Positions 33,486 to 44,852 of a stretch of 64,000 bases of DNA are shown piece after piece. This stretch comes from Odobenus rosmarus divergens (lineage: Eukaryota; Chordata; Mammalia; Carnivora; Odobenidae): assembly GCF_000321225.1 (NCBI RefSeq), contig NW_004450483.1, forward strand, positions 1,091,194 to 1,155,193, read 5' to 3'. Made by a program: the position numbers and the translations under genes. The notes below the pieces were generated by a model. The model was not told the origin of the DNA. It did not search any database and saw nothing but the letters and a program-made list of their open reading frames with translations. Position 1 is the first letter of the stretch. Every line of letters starts with the position of its first letter.

Positions 33486-35039
33486 AGCCCTGTTCTCCTT
33501 GGGAGCCAGTACACCCACCTTGTCAGAGGCCATTTGCCCACATTCTCCCCACTCATGAGAATGACCCCCTTGGAGATGGCAGGGAGGCCAGAGAGGGCCG
33601 GGCCAGACAGCAGCAGCTGGGGACACTTGCTTCTGTTTTTCTCTCCTCTCCCTAACAGCCCCAGAAATGGGCACAGCCGGTGTCTCCTTTGGCAGACGGA
33701 GAAATCGTGGCAAAGAGAGGGTCGTGCCAAGGGCCAGTGGGGAGCACAAGAGAGGCGTGAGGGAATCACCGACACCCCTCAGGACTCAGGTGCATCGGGG
33801 CAGACGGCAAGCCAGCTCCAGGCCCCGGGACAAGGGGGAGGCCACGGCTGCGGTGGACCGTCAGCTCGCCAGCCACGGGTGGAGTGGGGCACGGGTCGAG
33901 GCACTAACCTCTGAGAAAAGGCCAGAAACCCTCCAGAGAGCTTGACACAGGACTTTGCTGGGAGGGGGACACAGGCTCTGTAACCTTTTCTGTCAGAATT
34001 CACTTCCCTGTCTGGGCCGGTTCCGTGTGCAAGTGTGAGAGTCTGAGTGAATGACTTCCAGGCCCCTTGCAGCTGGGGTCTGCATGCTGGAACCGAGGTC
34101 CCGAATGAAGGGGAAGCAGCGGCCGAGCAGAGCAGGGGTGGGGAGATGGGCTGGTGCTGCTGGAAGCCCATGGAAATCAGAAGGCTGAGAGATAAGCCCC
34201 TCGAGCCTGCGGGAGCTGGGGAAGGACCAGGAGAGCCAGGGCCCGGCTGCCAGGTCCATCCCTGGCACGTCTCCAGGTGTGAGGGCCAAGCCCTGGGGGC
34301 AGAAAGAGGAGCCCCGGAGACTGCCACCCCAGAGCCCAGCCCTGCACACAGCAGCGCTCACAGCAAGGGCGGCAGGTCGCGGTCGGGTCAACATGAGTTT
34401 ACACAGCAAGGCTCTGCATCACGGTACAAATGCTCCTCAGCATCTGGCCAACCAATGGCGCATTCCAGATGGCCCTTGGGTCCCCCACAAGACCCCTACA
34501 CTTCACCTCTCCTGGGCCAAGCCCCTAACCTTGCAGGTTCTGAACCTTGCGGGAGGTATCCAGGAGCCAGGGTGGGCCGGAAGGCAGGCCCACCAGCAAA
34601 TGTCACCGTCACCACGACTCCTGCTGAAGGAAGGGCAGGGTCATCTACACTCCGGGTGCTAGAGGCTCGCTGCTCCCTCCAGAGCCACGTGGAAGAGGCT
34701 CAGCTGCGAGGGACCTTCAGAGAGGGCCATGGGGACCTGGACCAAGGGGACAGCATCATCCTACTGGGAGGGGATAGCTTGGCTAGGGTCAGGCCAACGA
34801 GGCTCCCGGGCCCGGCACTGCAGTTCACCAGCAGGGGATAAGCTTGGCAGGAGGCTTCACCTCACCACGTGGCAGTTTCCTGTCTGTGGCTGAGTGACAC
34901 AATCCACTCCATGGGGCACCGGACCTCCCCACTCGTCATCCCCTCAGACCCCACGCCACTTGCCTGCTGGGACCGCCCGGCTCCTGCTGGAAAGTTGAGT
35001 GGATGGCAGCCACCCCCACGCCCTGCAAAGACTTCGCAG
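33486..35039. other. Unique GC-rich sequence, no gene seen
   Basis: Long plus-strand frame 34047-34841 and several opposing frames exist but show no domain, repeat protein or splice architecture. I treat them as chance. Confidence 0.4.
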
Positions 35040-35165
35040 GGTCTGCCTTGAGCTGTCGTCTGTCCGTCTGTCCATCTGTCTCCCTCTCCCTTATCTTATT
35101 CTCTTTCATTCCTGTTTTTCTCTTCTCCTCCCCCACCACCCTCCCTGCCCTCCTTCCTTCCCGCC
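35040..35165. repeat. Pyrimidine-rich low-complexity tract
   Basis: Runs of tgtctgtccgtctgtcc followed by ctccctctccc and ttctcctcccc. Simple sequence. The long frame at 35003-35800 begins in it. Confidence 0.75.
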
Positions 35166-35354
35166 CGGCAGTGGGACAGACAGCCAGGGCCCTGCCTGTC
35201 AGTAGGGACGGTGGTCTCCGCTTATCAGAAACAAAGAATGTTAGGCTGCATGCAGTCGGCCGCGGCCTCCAACCCCCTAGCCAGAGTGCAGCAATTACAC
35301 CTTGGTCTGAACACGCCTGCCTCATCCGAATTCACGGAGAGTCCGCTTTCAGGC

Positions 35355-35465
35355 TGCTAAAGGGCGTGTGTGCACGCGTGTGGTCGTGCTCATGCATGAG
35401 TGTGTGCACGTGTATTCACGCACATCTGTGCATCTGCGTGCATGTGTGTCTGCATGCATTCACAA
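35355..35465. repeat. Degenerate TG/CA-rich tract
   Basis: 'gtgtgtgcacgcgtgtggtc' and 'catctgtgcatctgcgtgca' with alternating purine/pyrimidine steps. A shorter CA-rich tract follows at 35665-35730. Confidence 0.7.
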
Positions 35466-35844
35466 CAGGATTCCCTTTTCTGTGGCAACTGCTAAGTAAG
35501 ACCAGAGTGATAGATGCCTTTCTGATAACTGCGAAACCCAAAGGTATTTACAAACTACGAAGAAAAAAATGTTTTGCCGAATCCACATTCCTTCACCATG
35601 CAGTGATGTCTACTGAGCTGAAAAAACAGATGGGTGTTGTTTTCCTCCCCAATTTGCCTGGGCACAAACACACCCACAACACCAACACACATGCATTCTT
35701 GCGTGCAAACACACACATGCCACATATGTACCTTCTCTGCCCCAGGACGGCCCAGACCTGCGTTTGGGAAGGAACCAGAGCACGAGACAGCAGGTCGTGA
35801 CCTGGAGAGGCAGGACGGCCCCATGGTCAGGAGCAAGGCTTAGG

Positions 35845-36005
35845 GTCAGGCCGCCTCGGAGCCAAGCCCCTGCCCTGCCCCTATTTGCTGTGTGCCCTTG
35901 GGGGAGCTACTTAACTTCCCTGGCCGCCAGCTTCCCCTGGTAAACGGTGAGCTAGATTGCAGACTTGCTATGCCAAAACAGCCCCCAGCAAATGGCGATG
36001 GTGAC
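35845..36005 (+). repeat. MIR SINE, sense
   Basis: 'tatttgctgtgtgcccttgg', 'gggagctacttaacttccct', 'ggccgccagcttcccctggt', 'aaacgg' is sense MIR. Confidence 0.7.
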
Positions 36006-37463
36006 CCACTGAGCCACAGGAGGCTAAATCCTCTTGCTGGCAGGGAGGATGGAAGACACACTGGACCCGGACCCTCCGGAAAATGACTCTGGATCTCCCA
36101 GGCCAGGCTGGTCCATCCCAGTTCCTACTCCAAGTCTGATATTTGGACTTTGTAGCTCTTCTCTACCAGGCACCACCCTGCTCCACGCCCGCCGTGTTCA
36201 AAACTACCCACAGGGGCCTGGCCGGCCAGGGACGGGCTGGGGGAGGCCTGGCCCCTTGCTCGGCCCTGGCCAGGGTCTCCCACACTCCCCTGTGTAAGAC
36301 CCGCTGCCAGAGGGATGTCACAGGCCACAGCTTGTCTTGGGAGATGATGGGGCCAGCAGCCTTTCCAGATAGGACCTTGAGAAAACTGCTCAACCTCCCC
36401 GAGCCATAGTTCCTGGATTTGTAGCATGAAGGGATCATCGTGCTGACGTCACAGGACAGAGGCATGTCCATCTGTCTGTCAACACTTTCCACAGCCAGGG
36501 CACAGAAGTAATGCCCCCCCCCCACCCCGGTCTCACTCCTCTGGCCACACACAGAATCAGACTCTCCCACTTGCCTTACCTCAGATGCCCCAGAACCTAG
36601 GCAGGGCTCCCAGCCAACGCCATTCACAGGCCTGTCACCACCCTCCCCAGACCAGGGCTCAGCCCAGCCCCGACGTCACCTGCCCTGGGAACCTGGCAGA
36701 CAGCCCACTTTGCTCCCCTAATTATTTTCTCTGGCTGCGCAGGCGTGGCATGAGCTAGAGATTGAATCAGGACCAATGAGGGGCGCAGATTGAGTCACAG
36801 GAGAGGTGGGACACAGCAAGGAGGTGACCCTGGGTCCTGAGAGACGGCAGGGCAGGCCAGGGAGCCCAGGGCTGCCAAAGAAAGGAGCGCCTCCCGACCC
36901 AAGGAGAAGGCTGGGAGCGGGGAGGCCAGGGCACCTCTCGCCAGCACTGGGCTTTGAAGACCATCACAGGGATCCTTCACTCAGTGAGGAAAGTCTGGCC
37001 CAGCAGGCCTCGAGGTTGCAGGAGGAGAACCCATCAATTAGGCGGCCACGCAGCTCTGTTTGCACTGGGCACTTAGAGACCTTCCCTCCTCCCAACCCGT
37101 GGGTGCCATCAGAACCACGCTAGCCACTGCGTGCAGCCAACCTCATGTTCAATGCCACCGGCTTGCACCTGGCCAAGCTATCCCCCCACCCGGTGAGAGC
37201 TGCCTGCCCCCCCAACACCCCCAGCAGCTTCTGCACCCCCCCAAGAGTCTCCAACCTCTCCACCCTGTCCACGCTGGGCTCAGATGCCCCAGTCTACAAC
37301 CAGACGCACTCACCACTGCTCCCCCAAACAGGGCACCAACATGGAGGAAATAGCCACCCAGAATCCCAAGTGGTATCTCCAGCAGCTGCTGTACTCCCTG
37401 GCATTTCTGCCCCATCCCCCCGCCCTGGGCTGTGCAGGGTGCAGGTCTGCTGATCCCCGGGAG
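36006..37463. other. Mostly unique sequence, no gene seen
   Basis: A weak MIR-like piece lies at 36370-36440 ('gaaaactgctcaacctcccc'). A short AT-rich patch (36715-36780, 'cccctaattattttctctgg') stands out. No exon recognised. Confidence 0.4.
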
Positions 37464-37527
37464 GCACCGCACACCAGACCCCTGGCTGCCTCCCAGCCCC
37501 TCTCAAAGCCACTCTCTGGGAGATGCT

Positions 37528-37531
<4 letters not shown>

Positions 37532-37576
<45 letters not shown>
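37532..37576. repeat. (CA)n microsatellite, copy 1
   Basis: 45 nt of uninterrupted CA. The other copy (40119-40145) has 27 nt. The Val/Cys stretch in the minus-strand frame 37310-38389 is this repeat. Confidence 0.98.
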
Positions 37577-37577
<1 letters not shown>

Positions 37578-38429
37578 ACTGATAGTGCTACCCCCAGGGT
37601 TGGACATGTGGGCCCTCCCTGCCAACGGTGCTTCTGCTCGCTGCAGGGGAGGTGGCAGGGCAAGGTCCTTCTGGAAAGGGACACTCCCTGGCTGTGACAG
37701 GATGGGCTGCCCGGGTGCGAGAGGCGCTGGTTCAGGGGCAGAGGGAGAACCCCTTGCTCAGCGCTCCTGACACAGTCCCCTAGGCCGCCAGTCCCCTCCA
37801 GAGGCCCCAACTGGCTGGACCCTTCCCTCAGCTCACACAGAGGTGGGCTGGACTCGGGTGACCAGAGACCAGTGTTAAGTCCAGGGTCTTGGCCAGGCCC
37901 CCTGCATCCCATCCTCCATCCACAGAACCAGCTTCCACCCAAGATGCACTGGGTGCTCACAACACCAGGCTCCCTTCTCCTGCCCCACGCAAGCCTGTCT
38001 AGCACAGGGGAGCAGGCCCAGGGCCTAAGGAGGGCCAGAAGTCTGCTGGGAACTGGAAGGAAAAATACCCACCTGTTCCAGCCACCAAACACGCTGGGGC
38101 AAGCGGGCAGGCCAAGGCTGTCCCCACTCCCGTCAGCCTTCCCTGGGAAGTGAGCAGGCAGCGGCACATCTGGGAACCTGACTGGCGGCCAACCTTCCCA
38201 GAATGCCACCCCGGGTTTGGTCACTTCTGAACTCTCAGCAAAGACCGCTCGGCGGGCAGGCTCACAGAGGAGGCCTCCTTCAGGTTTTCTGAGGGAACGA
38301 ATGCACGGGTCTCTCTCCCATTCTAGAACACATCTCAGCTCACAACTCCTTTCATCATGCCCCATGATTCCCTCTGTCTTCAACATCACAGTCCCAGCTC
38401 ACTGCACAGTATTTTCCAACTGAAGAGAA

Positions 38430-38560
38430 CCTGTGGAGCCTCTCACCAAACCCCTCATCTTACAGATAAGGACCTGAAGCCCAGACAGGGGAAGACACTT
38501 TTCCCAATGCTGCACAGCAGTGCCAGACCAGAACTCGCTGCCTACTCCTAGCCCAAGCCC
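38430..38560 (-). repeat. MIR fragment, antisense (copy 1)
   Basis: 'cccctcatcttacagataag', 'gacctgaagcccagacaggg', 'gaagacacttttcccaatgc' is antisense MIR. The same element appears at 40999-41129 in the second copy. Confidence 0.7.
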
Positions 38561-39064
38561 TCCCGTCACAGCATATCCAGGGCTTGGGATAGTTCGGGAG
38601 ACAAGGAAATGAAAGGTGGGTTGGGGTCTAGAGCAGTACTTGACCGCCCAATCCCAACACCCTCAGGCCTCATCACCAACCAACCTTTCAGGTGAGCCCC
38701 CAGGACACAGCCACAGGCACTTGAGGGCCTCTCCCACCCAGAAAGGGGCAAGAACATGGCCAACACTCCAGCACAGCAGGTGCCTGGGAGGCAGATGGGG
38801 GAGCCCCAAGACTGGGACACAATGCCTGCACACAGCCCATGGGACGTTTCCTGGGAACAGGGCCTGGCTTTCACCAGCATCTCCATGACCCGCTGCCACA
38901 GAAATTGTCCTGGACCACAGTCCTGGGTTCTAGAAACCTTGACCCCCCACTCCTGTGCACCTGTCTGACCTTGTCAACAGCAGGGGGCCCTGACCCTGCC
39001 CAGCCTCCCCTCCCAGAGCCTGAGGCTACAGGCCTTCCTGGTCTCCAGCAGTCCTCCCCTTGAA

Positions 39065-39270
39065 ATGTAACAGAGTGGAAGGAGTCAGGCTAGCAGTCAG
39101 ACAGAACTGGATTCCAAAGCTAATGGTACATCTTACAAGCTGTGTAACCCAACCTTTCGGAGCCTGTTTCCCTCACCTGGAAATGGAGCATAACATAACC
39201 CCTGTCGGGAAGATTAAATGTGTCAATGTATGTCAAGACCAGTGCCCAGCAGGTGCTCAATGCTACTGCT
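39065..39270 (+). repeat. MIR SINE, sense (copy 1)
   Basis: 'ggagtcaggctagcagtcag', 'caagctgtgtaacccaacct', 'ggagcctgtttccctcacct', 'ggaaatggagcataacataa' and 'ccagtgcccagcaggtgctc' make an almost full MIR. Second copy at 41634-41839. Confidence 0.85.
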
Positions 39271-39654
39271 TCTGCCCCACCCCCATGCCATCCCTCACCT
39301 TCCCAGGCATCTCATGGGGGTGGCCTGGGTTCAGGAGCTGCTGATGAGGGAAATCTGGCACCCAGTTGAGCCCCAGCCCCTCTCAGAGGGTCTGCTGGAA
39401 CCCTGTCTTGCTAACAGGACAGTCCCAGCCCCTGGGCAGAGCTGAGCAGGAATCAGTACCTTCCTGGGCGAGAATGTGAGAGAAGGGGACAGAGCCAGGG
39501 GCCATGGAAGGCAAAGTGACAGGAGCCCCGGAAAAGGGTCAGGTCCGCTATTCCACGGGCTGGCATGTCTCCGTCTCGGCCACAGCCGCACTCTGGGCTC
39601 CCTGGACCCACACTGGGCCGACTGCATACACGAGCTCTGCTATCCAGCCTCGCA

Positions 39655-39765
39655 GCCTCCCCAGAGGGAGGTGCTACTATGCCCATTTTACAGATAAGTA
39701 GAGAGAAGCAACCTGCTCAAGTTCACACTTAAAATCCCAGTCTATGGGATAGTCCAGATCCCGAG
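39655..39765 (-). repeat. MIR fragment, antisense (copy 1)
   Basis: 'ctatgcccattttacagata', 'agtagagagaagcaacctgc', 'tcaagttcacacttaaaatc' is antisense MIR. Second copy at 42224-42334. Confidence 0.75.
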
Positions 39766-40000
39766 CTCTCAATCCCTTTGCTCTCCTGCCTCCGAGGATC
39801 AGATCTGTTAACTGGAGAGGCAGGTGAGGCTACGGGGGAGCAAGGGGGGAGCACTCCCCCAGGCAGACAGCAGTGTGCTCCCCGCAAGCACCAGGCACTG
39901 CATTCCTGCCCTCCTGCGGAGCACAACTCACGCCTGAAGCTGTCACAGTAGGCATGCAGGAGACCACCACCAACCACCTCTGCGTGGAAACCACTGAACA

Positions 40001-40050
40001 NNNNNNNNNNNNNNNNNNNNNNNNNNNNNNNNNNNNNNNNNNNNNNNNNN
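40001..40050. other. Assembly gap, 50 N
   Basis: Exactly fifty undetermined bases, a typical fixed-size or minimum-size placeholder. Sequence on the right restarts at a point already present 2587 bases earlier, so the real gap length is probably negative. The 409-codon frame over 39729-40958 crosses it and is meaningless. Confidence 0.99.
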
Positions 40051-40114
40051 GCACCGCACACCAGACCCCTGGCTGCCTCCCAGCCCCTCTCAAAGCCACT
40101 CTCTGGGAGATGCT

Positions 40115-40118
<4 letters not shown>

Positions 40119-40145
<27 letters not shown>
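40119..40145. repeat. (CA)n microsatellite, copy 2
   Basis: 27 nt of CA, 18 nt shorter than in the first copy. The only difference found between the two copies. Confidence 0.98.
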
Positions 40146-40998
40146 CACTGATAGTGCTACCCCCAGGGTTGGACATGTGGGCCCTCCCTGCCAACGGTGC
40201 TTCTGCTCGCTGCAGGGGAGGTGGCAGGGCAAGGTCCTTCTGGAAAGGGACACTCCCTGGCTGTGACAGGATGGGCTGCCCGGGTGCGAGAGGCGCTGGT
40301 TCAGGGGCAGAGGGAGAACCCCTTGCTCAGCGCTCCTGACACAGTCCCCTAGGCCGCCAGTCCCCTCCAGAGGCCCCAACTGGCTGGACCCTTCCCTCAG
40401 CTCACACAGAGGTGGGCTGGACTCGGGTGACCAGAGACCAGTGTTAAGTCCAGGGTCTTGGCCAGGCCCCCTGCATCCCATCCTCCATCCACAGAACCAG
40501 CTTCCACCCAAGATGCACTGGGTGCTCACAACACCAGGCTCCCTTCTCCTGCCCCACGCAAGCCTGTCTAGCACAGGGGAGCAGGCCCAGGGCCTAAGGA
40601 GGGCCAGAAGTCTGCTGGGAACTGGAAGGAAAAATACCCACCTGTTCCAGCCACCAAACACGCTGGGGCAAGCGGGCAGGCCAAGGCTGTCCCCACTCCC
40701 GTCAGCCTTCCCTGGGAAGTGAGCAGGCAGCGGCACATCTGGGAACCTGACTGGCGGCCAACCTTCCCAGAATGCCACCCCGGGTTTGGTCACTTCTGAA
40801 CTCTCAGCAAAGACCGCTCGGCGGGCAGGCTCACAGAGGAGGCCTCCTTCAGGTTTTCTGAGGGAACGAATGCACGGGTCTCTCTCCCATTCTAGAACAC
40901 ATCTCAGCTCACAACTCCTTTCATCATGCCCCATGATTCCCTCTGTCTTCAACATCACAGTCCCAGCTCACTGCACAGTATTTTCCAACTGAAGAGAA

Positions 40999-41129
40999 CC
41001 TGTGGAGCCTCTCACCAAACCCCTCATCTTACAGATAAGGACCTGAAGCCCAGACAGGGGAAGACACTTTTCCCAATGCTGCACAGCAGTGCCAGACCAG
41101 AACTCGCTGCCTACTCCTAGCCCAAGCCC
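40999..41129 (-). repeat. MIR fragment, antisense (copy 2)
   Basis: Identical to 38430-38560. Confidence 0.7.
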
Positions 41130-41633
41130 TCCCGTCACAGCATATCCAGGGCTTGGGATAGTTCGGGAGACAAGGAAATGAAAGGTGGGTTGGGGTCTAG
41201 AGCAGTACTTGACCGCCCAATCCCAACACCCTCAGGCCTCATCACCAACCAACCTTTCAGGTGAGCCCCCAGGACACAGCCACAGGCACTTGAGGGCCTC
41301 TCCCACCCAGAAAGGGGCAAGAACATGGCCAACACTCCAGCACAGCAGGTGCCTGGGAGGCAGATGGGGGAGCCCCAAGACTGGGACACAATGCCTGCAC
41401 ACAGCCCATGGGACGTTTCCTGGGAACAGGGCCTGGCTTTCACCAGCATCTCCATGACCCGCTGCCACAGAAATTGTCCTGGACCACAGTCCTGGGTTCT
41501 AGAAACCTTGACCCCCCACTCCTGTGCACCTGTCTGACCTTGTCAACAGCAGGGGGCCCTGACCCTGCCCAGCCTCCCCTCCCAGAGCCTGAGGCTACAG
41601 GCCTTCCTGGTCTCCAGCAGTCCTCCCCTTGAA

Positions 41634-41839
41634 ATGTAACAGAGTGGAAGGAGTCAGGCTAGCAGTCAGACAGAACTGGATTCCAAAGCTAATGGTACAT
41701 CTTACAAGCTGTGTAACCCAACCTTTCGGAGCCTGTTTCCCTCACCTGGAAATGGAGCATAACATAACCCCTGTCGGGAAGATTAAATGTGTCAATGTAT
41801 GTCAAGACCAGTGCCCAGCAGGTGCTCAATGCTACTGCT
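41634..41839 (+). repeat. MIR SINE, sense (copy 2)
   Basis: Identical to 39065-39270. Confidence 0.85.
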
Positions 41840-42223
41840 TCTGCCCCACCCCCATGCCATCCCTCACCTTCCCAGGCATCTCATGGGGGTGGCCTGGGTT
41901 CAGGAGCTGCTGATGAGGGAAATCTGGCACCCAGTTGAGCCCCAGCCCCTCTCAGAGGGTCTGCTGGAACCCTGTCTTGCTAACAGGACAGTCCCAGCCC
42001 CTGGGCAGAGCTGAGCAGGAATCAGTACCTTCCTGGGCGAGAATGTGAGAGAAGGGGACAGAGCCAGGGGCCATGGAAGGCAAAGTGACAGGAGCCCCGG
42101 AAAAGGGTCAGGTCCGCTATTCCACGGGCTGGCATGTCTCCGTCTCGGCCACAGCCGCACTCTGGGCTCCCTGGACCCACACTGGGCCGACTGCATACAC
42201 GAGCTCTGCTATCCAGCCTCGCA

Positions 42224-42334
42224 GCCTCCCCAGAGGGAGGTGCTACTATGCCCATTTTACAGATAAGTAGAGAGAAGCAACCTGCTCAAGTTCACACTTA
42301 AAATCCCAGTCTATGGGATAGTCCAGATCCCGAG
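42224..42334 (-). repeat. MIR fragment, antisense (copy 2)
   Basis: Identical to 39655-39765. Confidence 0.75.
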
Positions 42335-42574
42335 CTCTCAATCCCTTTGCTCTCCTGCCTCCGAGGATCAGATCTGTTAACTGGAGAGGCAGGTGAGGCT
42401 ACGGGGGAGCAAGGGGGGAGCACTCCCCCAGGCAGACAGCAGTGTGCTCCCCGCAAGCACCAGGCACTGCATTCCTGCCCTCCTGCGGAGCACAACTCAC
42501 GCCTGAAGCTGTCACAGTAGGCATGCAGGAGACCACCACCAACCACCTCTGCGTGGAAACCACTGAACAGTTCC

Positions 42575-42745
42575 GGGAGAGGGAAAGTATATAAATAACG
42601 TGAGCGTCACGGAACATAATTATTACATGTTGTCATTTCAGAAGAAAATTAATTAGCAAGAGCTGTAGCTGTCTTGTGTCTGCTTAAGCAGCGTGCATCT
42701 CAATTAAAATTTAATTGCCACAGTTTTGATCGCAGCAGGTTCAAT
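42575..42745. promoter_or_regulatory. TAATTA-rich island with TATA-like word
   Basis: Repeat-free AT-rich block. It has a TATATAAATA word (42588-42597) followed by 'acgtgagcgtcacggaacat', then 'aagaaaattaattagcaaga' and 'tctcaattaaaatttaattg'. It looks like a conserved developmental non-coding element. The TATA-like word alone does not show a promoter. Confidence 0.42.
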
Positions 42746-43439
42746 GCCTGGAGATGGTGAGCGGGCTCGCGTCTACACAAAGCTTGAATGAGTGTGGCGC
42801 ACAAGACCTGTCACGGAAGGGGAGGGGAGGTGGCGTGGCAGGATGGCAGCGAGGTGTTACGGACCGCTGCCTGCCAGGCCCCACAAGGGACAGCGTTTCG
42901 GGTGCAGAGCCGGCCTGGACGGTGGTTCCTCGAACTGCCACCCATACAGACCCGCCGTTGGGAAAAGAGATTTTCAGCCTGGCATGAGCTCTCAAGGGAG
43001 CCCTGCCTGTGGGCCGTGGGCCGGGTAACAGAACAGGGTCTGGGGTGGAAAGGTCACAAGGTAGCTGACAACGTGCCACCCACTGGAGGAAGCAAAGGTT
43101 CAAGGCAAGGACTGCCAAATCCCATCTCTACAGGCCATGCAGAGGAGCGGGCCAGGCCGGAGGAAGTAGGGAGCACTGAGGAGCACCAGGGCCGACCGGA
43201 GCACCATACCCACTGCAGAAAGCAGGCAGCCGCTGCTCCCCTCCAGCTAGCTGCTCTTGCCATGCGAGGAGGCGGTCTAGTGTTCTAGACTCCTAAGAGA
43301 GTCAAGGAGGGGGTGTTTAATTTCCTATGTCCTGAGTTTTTAAAACACAGAGTATGCCTAACCTAAGGGTTATCGATATTTCACCATTCATCCAAAAATT
43401 CCTGTAAATATAAAACATTATAGAAGTTGTCATTTTAGA
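42746..43439. other. Unique sequence, no gene seen
   Basis: GC-rich with opposing open frames at 42741-43118 (-) and 42788-43288 (+). No family features. Confidence 0.4.
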
Positions 43440-43605
43440 AAGTAGACTGCTAAGTGGGCATGGGATTTCATTTCGAGGGGATGAAGATGTTCTAAGACTA
43501 GATTGTGGTGATGGTTGTACAACTCTGTGAGTTGTACACTTGAAAAGGGTGAATTTTATGGTATATGAAGTATACGTCAATAGAGTAGTTATTAAAAAAT
43601 AATAA
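43440..43605 (+). mobile_element. L1M 3' end, sense
   Basis: 'ggggatgaagatgttctaag', 'gattgtggtgatggttgtac', 'aactctgtgagttgtacact', 'aaaagggtgaattttatggt' and 'atatgaagtatacgtcaata' match the terminal sense L1M 3' UTR. It is followed by an A-rich end. Confidence 0.9.
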
Positions 43606-44410
43606 AGTCCTGGTCTTTATCTCCAAGGCACCCAACGGCTGCCCGTTTCCCCACCAGCGATCTTTCGCTTCTGTCTTTCAGACTTGTCCCCTGAGGGCCC
43701 AGTACAGGCTGGCTCGGGGTGAGGAGCTGGGCAGAAAGCAGGGGAGCCCTTGGCCCCCCACCCAACGTCAACAGAGCTTATGATGCTCTTGGAAATCACC
43801 AGATCGTTATCACGGAGGCTGGCAAGGAGGGAGGAGGCCAGGCAGGAAGGAAGGTGAGGCACCTCTGGTTAGGAACCCAGCCCCAGCAAGCCCCCAGGGG
43901 TCTTCCAATGTGTCTCTTGCTCCACGGAGGCAGAAGCCCCACACTGAGCCCCAAAGCCCCACCTGCATCACAGCGGTTACAGCCCTGCGCATGCGGTTCT
44001 GCTGATGTGGCCGCTGCCCCCCACCCTAAGCCAACTGGGAGCTACCTGAAGGCAGGTGCTATGCCTGGGAGGCCCCTAGAGGATGCACAATGGGTGAGTG
44101 GTGCCCGTCGCCTCCCTTTAGTGCCAACCAACACACCACCTGGCACAGGGAGCCCCCTGCCAGGGGTGAGTGTGGTGGCAGACAGCAGTGGGGGCTGGTG
44201 CAGCACCCAGAAGCCGGATACAGAAACGGGCCAGCGTGTCAGGCTGAGCAGCCTGAATAAGACATGCCAACTCTCCTACCTGACAAGCAGCACCCTGCTC
44301 CAACTGCCCGAGCTGCCGCGACAGGTGATGGGATGCCACACATAACACATGGGACTCGCCCCTACCCAAGCTGCAGACCCTGTCTTTCCTTCTCAAGAAA
44401 GCACAGTCTC
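43606..44410. other. Unique sequence, no gene seen
   Basis: The frame 43719-44345 (+) has no recognisable domain. Confidence 0.4.
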
Positions 44411-44583
44411 GGGGCGCCTGGGCGGCTCAGTCGGTTGAGCATCTGCCTCTTGATTGTGGCTCCGGTCATGATCTCAGAGTGGTGAGATTGGGCCGGCCTA
44501 AGATTCTCTCTCTCCCTCTGCCTCTGCTCCTCCCCCACGCACACGCGCTCTCTCTCTCTCCCTCTCTCTCACTCAAAAAAAAG
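44411..44583 (+). mobile_element. SINEC
   Basis: 'ggggcgcctgggcggctcag', 'gagcatctgcctcttgattg', 'gtcatgatctcagagtggtg', then a CT-rich body and A tail. The body shows a small internal deletion ('gggccggcctaagattctct'). Confidence 0.93.
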
Positions 44584-44600
44584 CTCCAGGCACACCAATA

Positions 44601-44753
44601 TTCTTTTTTTTTTAAGATTTTATGTATTTTTTTGACACAGAGAGGGAACACAAGCAGGGGGAGTGGGAGAGGGAGAAGCAGGCTCCCCGCTGAGCAGGGA
44701 GCCCGATGCGGGGCTCGATCCCAGGATCCTGGATCATGACCACCCAGGCGCCT
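44601..44753 (-). mobile_element. SINEC with perfect 12-bp target duplication
   Basis: Antisense element from its T-rich end to 'accacccaggcgcct', lacking part of the head segment. GGCACACCAATA at 44589-44600 is exactly repeated at 44754-44765. Confidence 0.95.
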
Positions 44754-44852
44754 GGCACACCAATAGTCTTACAGTGACTGACTCTACAGAACAACACTCT
44801 AAGACCATCTCTCACCTTTTCCCCAAAATTACCCTAAAAAGCTTTATTCAGG

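Larger units (their letters stand above)
37464..40000. repeat. First copy of a 2.5-kb segment duplicated across the assembly gap
   Basis: Apart from an 18-nt difference in the CA tract, this sequence reads identical to 40051-42569. It ends at the very last base before the N run, where the second copy continues uninterrupted into unique sequence at 42570. This is the signature of two contig ends that overlap but were not merged. Inside are a CA tract, two antisense MIR pieces and one sense MIR, and no gene. Confidence 0.93.
40051..42569. repeat. Second copy of the duplicated 2.5-kb segment
   Basis: Begins at the first base after the gap, 68 nt before the CA tract, and stays collinear with 37464-40000 (offset 2587 before the CA tract and 2569 after it). 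No substitution was seen on reading. Probably the same physical DNA as the first copy. Confidence 0.93.

Noticed and set aside
34047..35800. Two plus-strand frames of about 265 codons
   Set aside because: The second begins in a pyrimidine tract and passes through TG- and CA-rich repeats. Neither has domains.
37310..38389. 359-codon minus-strand frame
   Set aside because: Contains a translated CA microsatellite (Val/Cys run), has no domain and no splice or promoter signals. Typical chance frame in GC-rich DNA.
39729..40958. 409-codon minus-strand frame
   Set aside because: It runs through the 50-N gap and a CA repeat, and repeats the frame at 37310-38389. It is an artefact of the duplicated contig ends.
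37464..42569. Genuine tandem segmental duplication
   Set aside because: Both copies terminate precisely at the gap with no substitutions seen; an unmerged contig overlap explains this better.
37532..42569. CRISPR-like or phage-like repeated structure
   Set aside because: No regularly spaced short repeats, and the DNA is clearly mammalian.
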